From positions 1 through 64,000 of the IMG/VR virus record IMGVR_UViG_3300043777_000173: a DNA stretch of 64,000 nt. One strand, 5' to 3'. The notes under the pieces were generated by a model. The model was given only the letters and a program-made list of their open reading frames with translations, ran no database searches and had not been told where the DNA came from. The stretch's first letter is position 1; the number at the start of each line of letters is the position of its first letter. This stretch comes from a virus. Positions 54,429 through 62,494 of this stretch are shown here, in pieces. Position numbers and translations under genes: made by a program.

Positions 54429-54712
54429 ACTTCCTCCCTATCCGGGCCACCATAATTCCAGTCGCCCGGAAGTTTCTCCAGCTTGCTAATGCACCCAATC
54501 GGAATCGAGAAGTCATCAATCGAGGCCCCCCGGTTATCCAGACTGGTCGTAATTGTTAAGCAATCCGGGTTAAGCTGGACCACAAACCCGATGCTCCGGA
54601 TATATCCTGGTGTCCTCGGGGTTTTGGGGCTATAGGTCCACCCCATGGCCGACTTCGAGTCGGCCCACTCAACCATTACACTATTGCCTAGTTTTAGTTC
54701 TGGGATTATCAA
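54425..54712 (-). CDS. SH3-like small protein, 95 aa
   Basis: TTG start with AGGAG six bases upstream, first gene after promoter copy 8. Beta-rich (LKLGNSVMVEWADSKS, GYIRSIGFVVQLN). Function unknown. Confidence 0.65.
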   Translation of the reverse strand: MIIPELKLGNSVMVEWADSKSAMGWTYSPKTPRTPGYIRSIGFVVQLNPDCLTITTSLDNRGASIDDFSIPIGCISKLEKLPGDWNYGGPDREEV

Positions 54713-54738
54713 TGGTTACTCCTGGAAGGCAGGTACCT

Positions 54739-54769
54739 GTTTAGATACCTGAAAGGGCGAGGATATTAC
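54739..54769 (-). promoter_or_regulatory. Phage ECF-type promoter, copy 8
   Basis: GTAATAT, 17 bp, TCTAAAC on the minus strand, starting at the last base of the preceding gene's stop. Serves 54712 and the exonuclease/phosphoesterase genes. Confidence 0.85.
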
Positions 54770-54930
54770 TAACCGAGGATTATTTCTAACTCAAAGAAGC
54801 CGAGACTTAGGTCAAGGACCAGCGTCCGAGTGGACTTGAAGCCTCGCTCCAGGCACAGGAAAATCCCCAATGCGGGATTTTTGTCACGTCGCAGGCTGAT
54901 ATACAACCAATTGTTGTTGTAAACCCACAT
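54769..54930 (-). CDS. Small beta-rich protein, 53 aa
   Basis: Start chosen at ATG with AAAGGAG upstream, not the TTG/ATG at 54966. MWVYNNNWLYISLRRDKNP then LGIFLCLERGFKS, compact beta protein. Unknown role. It follows the duplicated non-coding segment. Confidence 0.6.
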   Translation of the reverse strand: MWVYNNNWLYISLRRDKNPALGIFLCLERGFKSTRTLVLDLSLGFFELEIILG

Positions 54931-54950
54931 GTTAACTCCTTTAAACAGTA

Positions 54951-55048
54951 GTGTGTCTCTTGTCACGGGGTTTTACCCACTCGAACATACATGACAAGAG
55001 AGACATATTATGATAGATATTATTAGTATCTAATCAAAACCTAATTCC
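54951..55048. repeat. Second copy of the 3.75-3.86 kb segment
   Basis: Carries CTTGTCACGGGG, AAGAGAGACATATTATGATAG and AAAACCTAATTCCT in the same order as 3746-3860. Here TGTCTCTTGTCA and TGACAAGAGAGACA form an inverted repeat (54954-54965, 54992-55005). Confidence 0.6.
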
Positions 55049-55179
55049 TTGGCATCCTCGATATCCAAGTCGTGGCAAAAGTGCGGGCAGACCACCGGAT
55101 CACAATTCAAATCCTCGCACTTTGAACATGTTACCCCATCGAGGCAAATCATCAGTTCTATTGGCTTCTTTTTCATCAT
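55030..55179 (-). CDS. Cys-rich zinc-type protein, 49 aa
   Basis: Starts ATGATG; the second ATG (55176) is five bases from GAGGGG, which is part of hairpin repeat copy 13. TCSKCEDLNCDPVVCPHFCH has six cysteines and His. Unknown function; one of many small zinc proteins in this block. Confidence 0.6.
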   Translation of the reverse strand: MMKKKPIELMICLDGVTCSKCEDLNCDPVVCPHFCHDLDIEDAKELGFD

Positions 55180-55181
55180 AT

Positions 55182-55204
55182 CCCCTCGCCTAGAACGGGG
55201 TTAG
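55182..55204 (+). repeat. Dispersed hairpin repeat, copy 13
   Basis: CCCCTCG-CCTAGAA-CGGGGTTAG on the plus strand, antisense to transcription. On the minus strand its TAA ends the 66-aa gene and its GAGGGG serves the 49-aa gene. Confidence 0.85.
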
Positions 55205-55401
55205 GTCCCCGCATCCCTCTTGTGTCCAATATGCAGGTACTGGCAATTCATGCACAGGTAAAGCTCCAAGTTCTCCGGGTCATGGTAACGAGTCGTGTCC
55301 TTCTGGGCAGCCAGGAGGTAGGCCGGGGCCTCCTCAAGGCTGAGTCGTAACTTCCGGTGGCAGTTCTTCCGGTGGGAGCGGAGGCGGGTTTTGATGCTCA
55401 T
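55201..55401 (-). CDS. Small zinc-type protein, 66 aa
   Basis: ATG overlaps the amidoligase stop (ATGA). Basic N-terminus (KTRLRSHRKNCHRKLRLS), then CMNCQYLHIGHK, a CxxC...HxxH set. Stop codon supplied by repeat copy 13. May be a partner of the amidoligase. Confidence 0.6.
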   Translation of the reverse strand: MSIKTRLRSHRKNCHRKLRLSLEEAPAYLLAAQKDTTRYHDPENLELYLCMNCQYLHIGHKRDAGT

Positions 55402-56372
55402 AACCCCAACTGCTCCCATCTTCCCCGGAAATCCACGTCCGGATCAACCTGTAAGTGCCGGAGGCCCCTCTCAAGGAGCTTCTCCGAGGCCCTCGCGGCA
55501 TTCACATCCTTGCTCTTGTACTGCGTGAGCCACCCCTCGAAGGCGGCGAAGTTATCGCAATTGCGGAGCTTCTCAATGGTCCCTTCGGGATCAGCCGCTG
55601 CGAGCTTCGCCGCCGTCAAGCACAAAAAGGCTACCTTCGGATCATAAAGCCAACTAGCCATCGTCCGATATTCCATGTGACCATGGCAATCTCGTACATC
55701 CCCGTATGCTCCGTAATAATTCCCTTGTCCTTGAGCACTCGCTCGGCGAGCAGCACTCTCGCGTGAAGGCAGTATATCGAGGTGTTCAAGTGTCTTAGTG
55801 AGCGTGTCAAGTGCCTTTGTGACTTGCGCGCCACGCGCATTCAGCTCTCCTCCTAAAAGTGCCCCGCAGCCCTCCGGGGGCTTCCGAGTAAAACAGTTGA
55901 AACCAAAATGGACATGGCCTCCGAGGCAATCGCGATTACAGATTGCTCCTGCGCGGAGCCTGCCGGGAGCCACGGCCTTGGCTTTCTCCACTAAGGACTG
56001 AATCTTCTTGATGATCGGGAACACCCCTCGGGTGGGTTCGGGGCGAAACTCCGCTACTCTTCCCCCATGATCATATCCAATCTCTCCGTGAAGCGGGAAA
56101 TAAGTGCTCGCAGCGACTGTTCCTCCTTCTCCATTCAGGAGCATGAACTCCGGGTCACACCCGACTTTGAAATCATTTATCATGTTGCCTTCTTCGTCCT
56201 CAACAGGGTCGGCCGGTTGTCCGCCGCAGAGATTACCCATAACTGGTACAGCCATTGGAAGAGGATTTTGTGCGACCGCCTGCCCTAAATCGATTAAGCG
56301 TACATGGCCATACTGTCGGAGAAAACTAGCACTAACCCAATTGTAGCCAGCAAATTGGTTATATGGCGGCAT
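55398..56372 (-). CDS. COOH-NH2 amidoligase 1 (PF14395-like)
   Basis: 324 aa. Glutamine-synthetase-like amidoligase motifs: GCDPEF (73-76), AEFRPEPTR (108-115), GGHVHFG (151-157), EYRTMASWL (234-242). These supply the acidic and His residues that bind metal-ATP. The family joins carboxyl to amino groups. Next to sigma factor and zinc proteins; a second family member is at 59794. Substrate unknown. Confidence 0.82.
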   Translation of the reverse strand: MPPYNQFAGYNWVSASFLRQYGHVRLIDLGQAVAQNPLPMAVPVMGNLCGGQPADPVEDEEGNMINDFKVGCDPEFMLLNGEGGTVAASTYFPLHGEIGYDHGGRVAEFRPEPTRGVFPIIKKIQSLVEKAKAVAPGRLRAGAICNRDCLGGHVHFGFNCFTRKPPEGCGALLGGELNARGAQVTKALDTLTKTLEHLDILPSRESAARRASAQGQGNYYGAYGDVRDCHGHMEYRTMASWLYDPKVAFLCLTAAKLAAADPEGTIEKLRNCDNFAAFEGWLTQYKSKDVNAARASEKLLERGLRHLQVDPDVDFRGRWEQLGL

Positions 56373-56883
56373 CTCGCAATCTCTCCTTAAGCCTCGACCA
56401 CCTCACGATGGCCGCATTCCGGCTCACTCCAAGCGCCTCGCTGATCGTGTTGAAATCCTGCCCCTCGGCTACCAGCCTCAGCAACTTATGGTCATCTCCG
56501 TGTAGATCATTCAAAAGGGCAATCAAATCCAGCCTCGCGTCGAGGCCCTTCGGCTCCACGACCATCTCCTCTTCAAGGGAGGTCTCAAGTCGCTGCTTAT
56601 AGTTCCTCAAATACCGATTGCACTCGTTAATTGCAATCCTATAGAACCACGTCGCAAACTGGCTCTCCCCCCGGAAGCCCTCAGCCTTATCCAAGGCCCT
56701 CCACACAATCCCATTCGCAAGCTGGTCAAAATCATCCTTATGATCCGGCAGTCTCTGCCAGCAAATGGCCTTCGCGTATCTCTCCAGTCTTTGTATCAGC
56801 ACCTGCAAGGCCCATTCCTTCGCCCGGCCCACTGATGATTTCCACTCGGCGTACGCGGGATTTACATCTAAGATGATCGGCAT
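56359..56883 (-). CDS. ECF-type sigma factor
   Basis: 174 aa. Region 2: DFDQLANGIVWRALDKAEGF then QFATWFYRIAINECNRYLRN; region 4: HKLLRLVAEGQDFNTISEAL then GVSRNAAIVRWSRLKERLR, a helix-turn-helix. Directs RNA polymerase to specific promoters. The eight GTAATAT-N17-TCTAAAC promoters are the natural candidates for its targets, and none lies in the block holding this gene. Confidence 0.88.
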   Translation of the reverse strand: MPIILDVNPAYAEWKSSVGRAKEWALQVLIQRLERYAKAICWQRLPDHKDDFDQLANGIVWRALDKAEGFRGESQFATWFYRIAINECNRYLRNYKQRLETSLEEEMVVEPKGLDARLDLIALLNDLHGDDHKLLRLVAEGQDFNTISEALGVSRNAAIVRWSRLKERLRDAAI

Positions 56884-56897
56884 AACTTGGGTCCAGT

Positions 56898-57386
56898 CTA
56901 CAAATTGCCTGTTGCACGCATCGAATCTGTCCAGCCACGACGGGCTTCATTCCGGGCGAGTATTTTCCAGAACTCGCTTGCTGGCTTAGTAAAGCCGCTC
57001 GATAAATGAGCAAGTTCACCTGTATCGGATCGTACCCACCGAGTACCGTCACTAAGTAGGCCCTTAATCTTGGGAGCCACTTTCTCAGGAACGGGAGGAT
57101 CGTCCCAGTAACCAACAGCCATCCCCGCGCAGCGCCAATCACCAAGGCGGCTCCAATCGCGGTGAACACTATACAAACGATAGCAGCCTTTCCTCCGGCT
57201 TTGCATACGGACCAAAATCTCGTCCCCGTGGCGAACGTTTCCTTTAATAACAAAGCGAGCATGGAAGTTATCCCCTCCCTCGAAACTGGCCCAGTGATCC
57301 TTCGTGGGCCTTGTAAAGTCAATCATGCAACGCAACGCGGGGAGCGGCTTCGGGGGGAACAACAACTCCTTCAAGAAGCGGAACAT
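56898..57386 (-). CDS. Hypothetical protein, 162 aa
   Basis: GGAGGT before ATG. Alpha/beta protein with FHARFVIKGNVRHGDEILVR and several Trp/Arg residues (GYWDDPPVPEKV). Not recognised. Lies between a zinc-ribbon gene and the sigma factor, overlapping the former. Confidence 0.65.
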   Translation of the reverse strand: MFRFLKELLFPPKPLPALRCMIDFTRPTKDHWASFEGGDNFHARFVIKGNVRHGDEILVRMQSRRKGCYRLYSVHRDWSRLGDWRCAGMAVGYWDDPPVPEKVAPKIKGLLSDGTRWVRSDTGELAHLSSGFTKPASEFWKILARNEARRGWTDSMRATGNL

Positions 57387-57624
57387 CCGGGACCTCCTCT
57401 CCGACGATTAGATCAGTCTTGAAGACCGGCAGGTCATCATGGAAACACTCTCGACAAGCGGGAAATACAGTCTTGCCTTCTCGAATCCAGATCGGCCTTA
57501 TGAAAGCCGCACACGCATCGCAGTACCAACCTGTTCCTCGGTTCTGGACACACTTGACTGTGCTTGCGCCCGGCGGGCGATTACCATTCGTTGTCAACTC
57601 TTGGTGCTCGTTCTCTGAGTTCAT
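57319..57624 (-). CDS. Zinc-ribbon protein, 101 aa
   Basis: Start at the ATG with GAGGGAGA, inside the end of the preceding gene; a frame opening at 57846 only adds shadow sequence. GWYCDACAAFIRPIW and FPACRECFHDD form a four-Cys zinc ribbon, followed by an acidic tail. Confidence 0.65.
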   Translation of the reverse strand: MNSENEHQELTTNGNRPPGASTVKCVQNRGTGWYCDACAAFIRPIWIREGKTVFPACRECFHDDLPVFKTDLIVGEEVPDVPLLEGVVVPPEAAPRVALHD

Positions 57625-58069
57625 TCTCCCTCGCTCTGATGCGCTCTGCAAGTCCGGCGACGCCCTCTGCAATTGGATTTTCAGGGGCAAATCGTACTTG
57701 TTGATTTCCTCGACCATAAATTGCTCCAGGTGGGGCGGGCTCCGGTGCAGCGTGCGGAATAGCCCACTCTCCTTGAAATGCTTGCAAGGGGGCCTCTCGT
57801 GGAACCGCCCTGTACCCAACAACCTGCTTCTTGACCTTCTTGCCAAGACCTAACGCCTGACAAATCTTCTTGTATCGGCTCCTCGACACTTTGATCCGCC
57901 TCGGCTCCCTCAAAATCCACAGCGGCGTGTGTAAAATCTGGGCGGCCTCGATTACTTCCTTGCGGGTTTTAACCGGAAGGCCTCGATAACTCGCCAGGAC
58001 ATTGAATACATCCTTCCCGCCATACCACCCGCCGCCACATTTTACCACATATCGAATGTGCGAAGCCAT
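57581..58069 (-). CDS. Hypothetical protein, 162 aa
   Basis: ATG with GGAGA upstream, two bases after the ATP-grasp stop. N-terminal region VVKCGGGWYGGKDVFNVLAS, then a basic helix-turn-helix-like part (TRKEVIEAAQILHTPLW) and a long Pro/Ala-rich C-terminus. Possibly DNA-binding; not assigned. Confidence 0.6.
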   Translation of the reverse strand: MASHIRYVVKCGGGWYGGKDVFNVLASYRGLPVKTRKEVIEAAQILHTPLWILREPRRIKVSRSRYKKICQALGLGKKVKKQVVGYRAVPREAPLQAFQGEWAIPHAAPEPAPPGAIYGRGNQQVRFAPENPIAEGVAGLAERIRARENELRERAPRVDNEW

Positions 58070-58070
58070 G

Positions 58071-58805
58071 CTATCTCCGTGCTTGAAAGCCGTTCCGTGT
58101 CCATCGTTCAATACAGTTGACCAACGAGGTCATCCCCTGTCGAGGTTCCCCTTGGGTTCCCGGCGCTGTATTAACTTCAAGGACGTAGTATCGTCGATCA
58201 GCGCCCAAAATAACATCCACACCGCCGAAATCAAGATCAAGGGCAGCCACCGCGTTGATGGCCAAGCTCTTGAGCGCGGGAGCGAGGCCCTCGGGATCGA
58301 CAAATTGATATGCGAATCCATTCGCCCAATTCCAGACTTCCTTGTTCCGGCCTCGCCGTCCATATTTATTTGGGTATTCGAGTTTCTTTTCATAAGTCGC
58401 GAGATGCTTCTGGCGGAATACCCACACCCGAAATTCATTCTGCTTCGAAACGACCATCGTATAGTAGTCGCTCAGATGATCACCTCGGAGGAGCGGTCGA
58501 ACCCCATACGCGAAGATATCATTTCCCCTCGTGTGATGGAACTTCCTGCCAAATATCGGTGGCACCAGGTCCGCTGCACTGTGCGAGAACGGGACGGTCC
58601 GAACTCCAGCTTCGTCGAGTTTGACCAGCTCCTGATACTTGTCTTGCCGCCCGGCATTGGCATTCAAGGTGGGCAGCCCTCGCCCATCTCCTGCATACCC
58701 ATAATTCACAATGCCTTGAATTGGTCTCCCGAGGAGGCCTTTCTCACTAAGCATCTCTCTCAACAGTCGCCCCGTGGGGCCTGCAATCGCTCGAAGCTCC
58801 AACAT
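58071..58805 (-). CDS. ATP-grasp ligase (RimK-like)
   Basis: 244 aa. NANAGRQDKYQELVKLDEAG is the ATP-grasp N-terminal loop, NEFRVWVF a central strand, and GVDVILGADRRYYVLEVNTA the metal-binding D/E/N strand. Such enzymes form amide bonds via acyl-phosphate. GGAGG precedes ATG. Between the glutamine amidotransferase and the regulatory genes of the block. Confidence 0.85.
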   Translation of the reverse strand: MLELRAIAGPTGRLLREMLSEKGLLGRPIQGIVNYGYAGDGRGLPTLNANAGRQDKYQELVKLDEAGVRTVPFSHSAADLVPPIFGRKFHHTRGNDIFAYGVRPLLRGDHLSDYYTMVVSKQNEFRVWVFRQKHLATYEKKLEYPNKYGRRGRNKEVWNWANGFAYQFVDPEGLAPALKSLAINAVAALDLDFGGVDVILGADRRYYVLEVNTAPGTQGEPRQGMTSLVNCIERWTRNGFQARR

Positions 58806-58814
58806 CTTGCCTCC

Positions 58815-59792
58815 TTAACCCAACTTTGTCTTGCAAGTCGCGCATTTGTAGCGCGGCAAATCCTTTAACATCGCGGCGTTCACGCTGATGTACAGCCCGC
58901 ACGCCGGGTTCGGACATTTAACCACATCCACCGGACGATCATCATAGAACTTCACCCGGTTGCCATGATATTGCTGATGACACAGATAGGTTGCGGGCGT
59001 CCAATTAACGGCAATCCGCATCTCTTGGGTCCATTCAACGCGGCTTCCTGTCCAATCCACATTGTCATCGTGTTGTGGTTCTCCGAACAACCACGCAGAG
59101 TTGTCTGTCATCCCGATCATGTAATAGTCAATTGGGGACATTTCCCGCATGGTTATCCCCCATACTTGTCGCATTGGCCGGAGGGCCTTGTACAAAGGCC
59201 CCCTCTCACTGGAGAACATCAACCAGTCCGCAGTTGCGGCCAACTCGATTGGGTTGCCACTCCTTCCAAGGAGCAGCTTGCCCGGATACTTAGGACTCAC
59301 GGCGGCAAACGCCGCATTCCCCGACAGGCGGCTCATCTTATTGATGGCCCCCCGACTGAACCCCTCTTTGTCCAGTATAGCTCTGAGAATATCGCTATCG
59401 GTCTCGGCCTTACGAGGCAGCTTCCACTCTGTAAAACCCCATTCATGATTTGAAATATGTCCATTGTGGACAAGCGCGGTCTCCCCCGCGAACATCGGAT
59501 GGTTATTGGCAATAATCTTAGGGCTTCCAACTGTCGCCTTTCGGGTGTGACCCAAGACGGTCACCGAGTCTGGGCGGAGATACTCTTCCATGAACCTCTG
59601 ATATTCCCGACTCGCGAGGAATTGATAGGCCGTTACATCCTGTTTCAGGATGGCCACACTCCCGTCGGCTTGTTGAATGGCAATCCCGGCGGCCTCCAGG
59701 CCCCGGTTCTGATTGTTCAGGATCAACAAGTCAATCATGTCTCGTTCGATTGGCTTGGCCCCGAATCGGTGCACACCAGTGATTCCACACAT
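58815..59792 (-). CDS. Class II glutamine amidotransferase with zinc ribbon
   Basis: 325 aa. MCGITGVHRF puts the catalytic Cys at position 2; GHTRKATVGSP and VHNGHISNHEW are the glutamine-binding loops of the Ntn GATase II fold. The C-terminal 35 residues (CPNPACGLYISV...CATCKTK) are a zinc ribbon. It would release ammonia from glutamine for the ligases next to it. Confidence 0.88.
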   Translation of the reverse strand: MCGITGVHRFGAKPIERDMIDLLILNNQNRGLEAAGIAIQQADGSVAILKQDVTAYQFLASREYQRFMEEYLRPDSVTVLGHTRKATVGSPKIIANNHPMFAGETALVHNGHISNHEWGFTEWKLPRKAETDSDILRAILDKEGFSRGAINKMSRLSGNAAFAAVSPKYPGKLLLGRSGNPIELAATADWLMFSSERGPLYKALRPMRQVWGITMREMSPIDYYMIGMTDNSAWLFGEPQHDDNVDWTGSRVEWTQEMRIAVNWTPATYLCHQQYHGNRVKFYDDRPVDVVKCPNPACGLYISVNAAMLKDLPRYKCATCKTKLG

Positions 59793-59793
59793 G

Positions 59794-61305
59794 TTATTCC
59801 CTCATTCCCTGCACTGGCATCGCCAGTATATCTCCGTACAAAATCTGTCCTTGAAACTTCGTCTTGGGTGATCGCTTCGCAAGCCCGGCTTTCCATTGGT
59901 CGTAGGAATCCGGCTTTACCTTCCCGACTTGCCAGAACGGAAACACAGTTTCCAACAACAATCTCCGGCATTCATGAAATGTAGCGGCCTCACGAGTCTT
60001 CTCTGAGGAGTAGATGATCCCCCCGTCTCCTCCCACAGTAACCTTGCCCCCACAAAACTTCTGCCATCCAACTGGCAGGGTCTTGGCCAAGTTACGCGGG
60101 ATCACGAAGTACAACCCTCGCGCCAAATCCCGATTGTTCCCCAACACATAATCAAAACTCTCGTGCCGGCAAACGTCCCATACCAACTCCCCAAGGCCCT
60201 TCGCTCCATGTGTATTCACATCATGGATGGCCATCACATAGCCATTCGGGGGATTGAGGGGATTCCAAGTCGGCTTAGGAACCCGGCTCCATAATATACT
60301 GTTCCCCGCCAAATACTCGAACATCTCCTCAATGTCTTCGCGATCCGGCTTGACGCTCTGTGGGATGCAGGTGATCTTCGTGGTGAAGGCCATCCCATCC
60401 CCGATTCCCCATCGCTTCTTGAAATCCCCGCCAGCATGAATCGGGAACTTCTTGGTGATCATCTTCAGCGCCAGTCGCGCGTCATCATCCACATCTTTGT
60501 AATAAGCCAGAAGATTCTTGATCCTCTGGAAATGCCGGTCCACACTCGGCAATACCACATAGCCTTGTGTCAAGGCCGGATTCTGCACTACGAGCTTTGC
60601 AAGTGTAATGGTGAGGAAAGCCAACTCCGGGCTGTCGAGCCAACTGGGAAATGTCCGATATTCATAGCCATGCAACTGGAGTCGAATATCACCAGGCAAT
60701 CCATAAGGATGATTGCGACCGTCGCCTTGTCTCCTCCGCATAACTTCTTTACAAGGATAGGCATTGACTGCCAACAGTTCATCTTCAAGGACATCAAGAG
60801 CTTTCACCTCCACGTCTCGCCCCGGTCGCTTCCTCCCAAAATGCACATGCCCGCCCACTCCATCCCCACAAATCCACGCCCCGGCACACCAGTCATACGC
60901 CAAGGTCTTGGGATATAGGATGGCCATCCATCGCAGGGCCGCTAGGATGCTCGCTGTGACGTTGAGGGCGCTCCGACTCGGATACGGGCGTATCTCGGTC
61001 AACCGCCCGTTGTTGTCCATCCCGAAGGCCAAGCCCTGCTGCAACTGTAACAGACGGGCGTCCGTCCTCTCCCCACCATGACTGAAGACAAACTCCGGGT
61101 CGGCCCCCAGCTTGAACCTGTTCACATATCTCCGCTGCCCGCAAAACTCGGTCGGCAGTTCCAGCAGCCTGTTCAGCCACTTGTCAATCTTCGGGGCCGG
61201 GACCGAGCACCCAAACGGCAGAGCCTGATTGAGTTGCTCCAACCTATAAATCCCCTGCTGGATCATCAGCCTCTTGAAAGCCTCGTGTTGTTCTTGATAT
61301 TTCAT
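59794..61305 (-). CDS. COOH-NH2 amidoligase 2, with extra domain
   Basis: 503 aa from ATG (in ATGA overlap with the zinc-ribbon gene; a TTG two codons earlier is less likely). GADPEF (69-72), TEIRPYPSR (104-111), GGHVHFG (151-157) and EYRTFPSWL (215-223) match amidoligase 1. About 200 C-terminal residues form an additional unknown domain (VMAIHDVNTHGAKGLGELV). Paralogue of 55398. Confidence 0.82.
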   Translation of the reverse strand: MKYQEQHEAFKRLMIQQGIYRLEQLNQALPFGCSVPAPKIDKWLNRLLELPTEFCGQRRYVNRFKLGADPEFVFSHGGERTDARLLQLQQGLAFGMDNNGRLTEIRPYPSRSALNVTASILAALRWMAILYPKTLAYDWCAGAWICGDGVGGHVHFGRKRPGRDVEVKALDVLEDELLAVNAYPCKEVMRRRQGDGRNHPYGLPGDIRLQLHGYEYRTFPSWLDSPELAFLTITLAKLVVQNPALTQGYVVLPSVDRHFQRIKNLLAYYKDVDDDARLALKMITKKFPIHAGGDFKKRWGIGDGMAFTTKITCIPQSVKPDREDIEEMFEYLAGNSILWSRVPKPTWNPLNPPNGYVMAIHDVNTHGAKGLGELVWDVCRHESFDYVLGNNRDLARGLYFVIPRNLAKTLPVGWQKFCGGKVTVGGDGGIIYSSEKTREAATFHECRRLLLETVFPFWQVGKVKPDSYDQWKAGLAKRSPKTKFQGQILYGDILAMPVQGMRE

Positions 61306-61445
61306 GGACAAACCACGCCGTAGTCACATGACAGACAGCCAACTATACCGCCCTTTAAACTGGCCTTCTTAGTATACTTCCGACCGCAATTCGGGCACAT
61401 GATTGACACCATCTCCGGCACCACCCGCCTCGGAAGATGATTCAA
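61302..61445 (-). CDS. Small zinc-ribbon protein, 47 aa
   Basis: TTG start overlapping the previous stop, own stop overlapping the amidoligase ATG. CPNCGRKYTKKASLKGG followed by CLSCDYGVVC is a classic CxxC...CxxC ribbon. Tight coupling suggests a subunit or chaperone for amidoligase 2. Confidence 0.65.
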   Translation of the reverse strand: MNHLPRRVVPEMVSIMCPNCGRKYTKKASLKGGIVGCLSCDYGVVCP

Positions 61446-61990
61446 ATCAATTGCTTCCACGGGTTTTCTTTTCTTAGCCACGCTCGATAGCTCCTCAAGT
61501 TCTCAATACCCGCCGCATCATCCATCTTCTCCCACGGGGAGTGGATGAAAAACCGATGGTTCTCATGCTCGATCAGCTTGTCAAACAGCGGCGTTCGCCA
61601 CGGATCAAAGAAGTCCTCGACCAGCTTCGACCACGGCGCATAGAAATATGACGGGCCGGGACTGTAATATTGGATCATCAACGCGCTTCGCGGCGTTGCG
61701 TGATGTGCAAACCTAAACACCCCAAGCTGGTCATACTCGCTAACCTTCACGCTCCCCTGCAACCCACAAAACCGCTTGATCTTTGGAATCAACAAGGGGT
61801 TTGGCTTACCATCATAAGCCCAAACCGTCATATAGTCCGCGAATAGCTGCCCGTCCTTCTTCGGGAGTCGTATTTGGACTTCGATCCTCCACCTCGTAGG
61901 CTCCCGCCCCGGAAATGGCTTGACCCGCTTCCTGTTGGCATTCACGGTCCAGAATGCCGGGTCTTTCGAGATTTGATTCAAGGACTTCAA
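61442..61990 (-). CDS. Hypothetical protein, 182 aa
   Basis: TTG start four bases after hairpin repeat copy 14. Trp/Pro/Phe-rich alpha/beta protein (RWRIEVQIRLPKKDGQLF, YFYAPWSKLVEDFFDPW). Not recognised. In the biosynthetic block between GNAT and zinc-ribbon genes. Confidence 0.65.
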   Translation of the reverse strand: MKSLNQISKDPAFWTVNANRKRVKPFPGREPTRWRIEVQIRLPKKDGQLFADYMTVWAYDGKPNPLLIPKIKRFCGLQGSVKVSEYDQLGVFRFAHHATPRSALMIQYYSPGPSYFYAPWSKLVEDFFDPWRTPLFDKLIEHENHRFFIHSPWEKMDDAAGIENLRSYRAWLRKENPWKQLI

Positions 61991-61993
61991 GGT

Positions 61994-62016
61994 CTAACCC
62001 CGTTCTTTGCGAGGAG
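61994..62016 (-). repeat. Dispersed hairpin repeat, copy 14
   Basis: CTCCTCG-CAAAGAA-CGGGGTTAG on the minus strand, one base after the GNAT gene stop, in sense. Confidence 0.9.
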
Positions 62017-62017
62017 A

Positions 62018-62494
62018 TTAAAACGAAATTCGCATCCACAAGTACACCATTTTGCCTTCCTTGTAATACCAGGACGCTTTTACAAATCCGTTATTTTCAA
62101 GCAGCTTAATCTCGCGCGCATTCGTTGAAAGCGTTGTAGCCAAGACGATGTTATAGCCAATCTCATTCGCCGCCTTTAGTCGAATTTGCAATAGCTCTTT
62201 TCCTAGTCCTATACCGCGAAATTCCGGTTCCACTACAGCATGATGAAAGACACAGATCGCTTTACAACCCGGAAGAGGCAATATCCCGAATTTAGCCACC
62301 TGTTCATAGCCACTGGTAGTATCCCACTTCCAGAGGGTATAGTCGCCTGTGTACGGAGTGCGTCGAAGGAATATCCGCCCGAGTTGCCGCCATACAAGCA
62401 GAGTCGGGTGTATACTTCCGAGCAGATGTTTTTCAAGGGCGACCCGACTCGCGCGGACTCGTTCTTCCGGTACATTGATTCCAAGTATTGGCAT
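62018..62494 (-). CDS. GNAT acetyltransferase
   Basis: 158 aa. VVEPEFRGIGLGKELLQIRL is GNAT motif A with the RGIGLG acetyl-CoA loop; NAREIKLLENNGFVKASW is motif B. Acetylates an amine substrate; in this block it may act on the amidoligase product. GGAGA before ATG. Confidence 0.85.
   Translation of the reverse strand: MPILGINVPEERVRASRVALEKHLLGSIHPTLLVWRQLGRIFLRRTPYTGDYTLWKWDTTSGYEQVAKFGILPLPGCKAICVFHHAVVEPEFRGIGLGKELLQIRLKAANEIGYNIVLATTLSTNAREIKLLENNGFVKASWYYKEGKMVYLWMRISF

Noticed and set aside
54079-54559. Rightward frames of 136 and 155 codons
   Set aside because: They oppose a tightly coupled leftward run of genes and lack ribosome sites; they are antisense shadows.
56738-57322. 194-codon leftward frame
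   Set aside because: It overlaps both the sigma gene and the 162-aa gene in another frame, has no ribosome site, and its neighbours are better supported.
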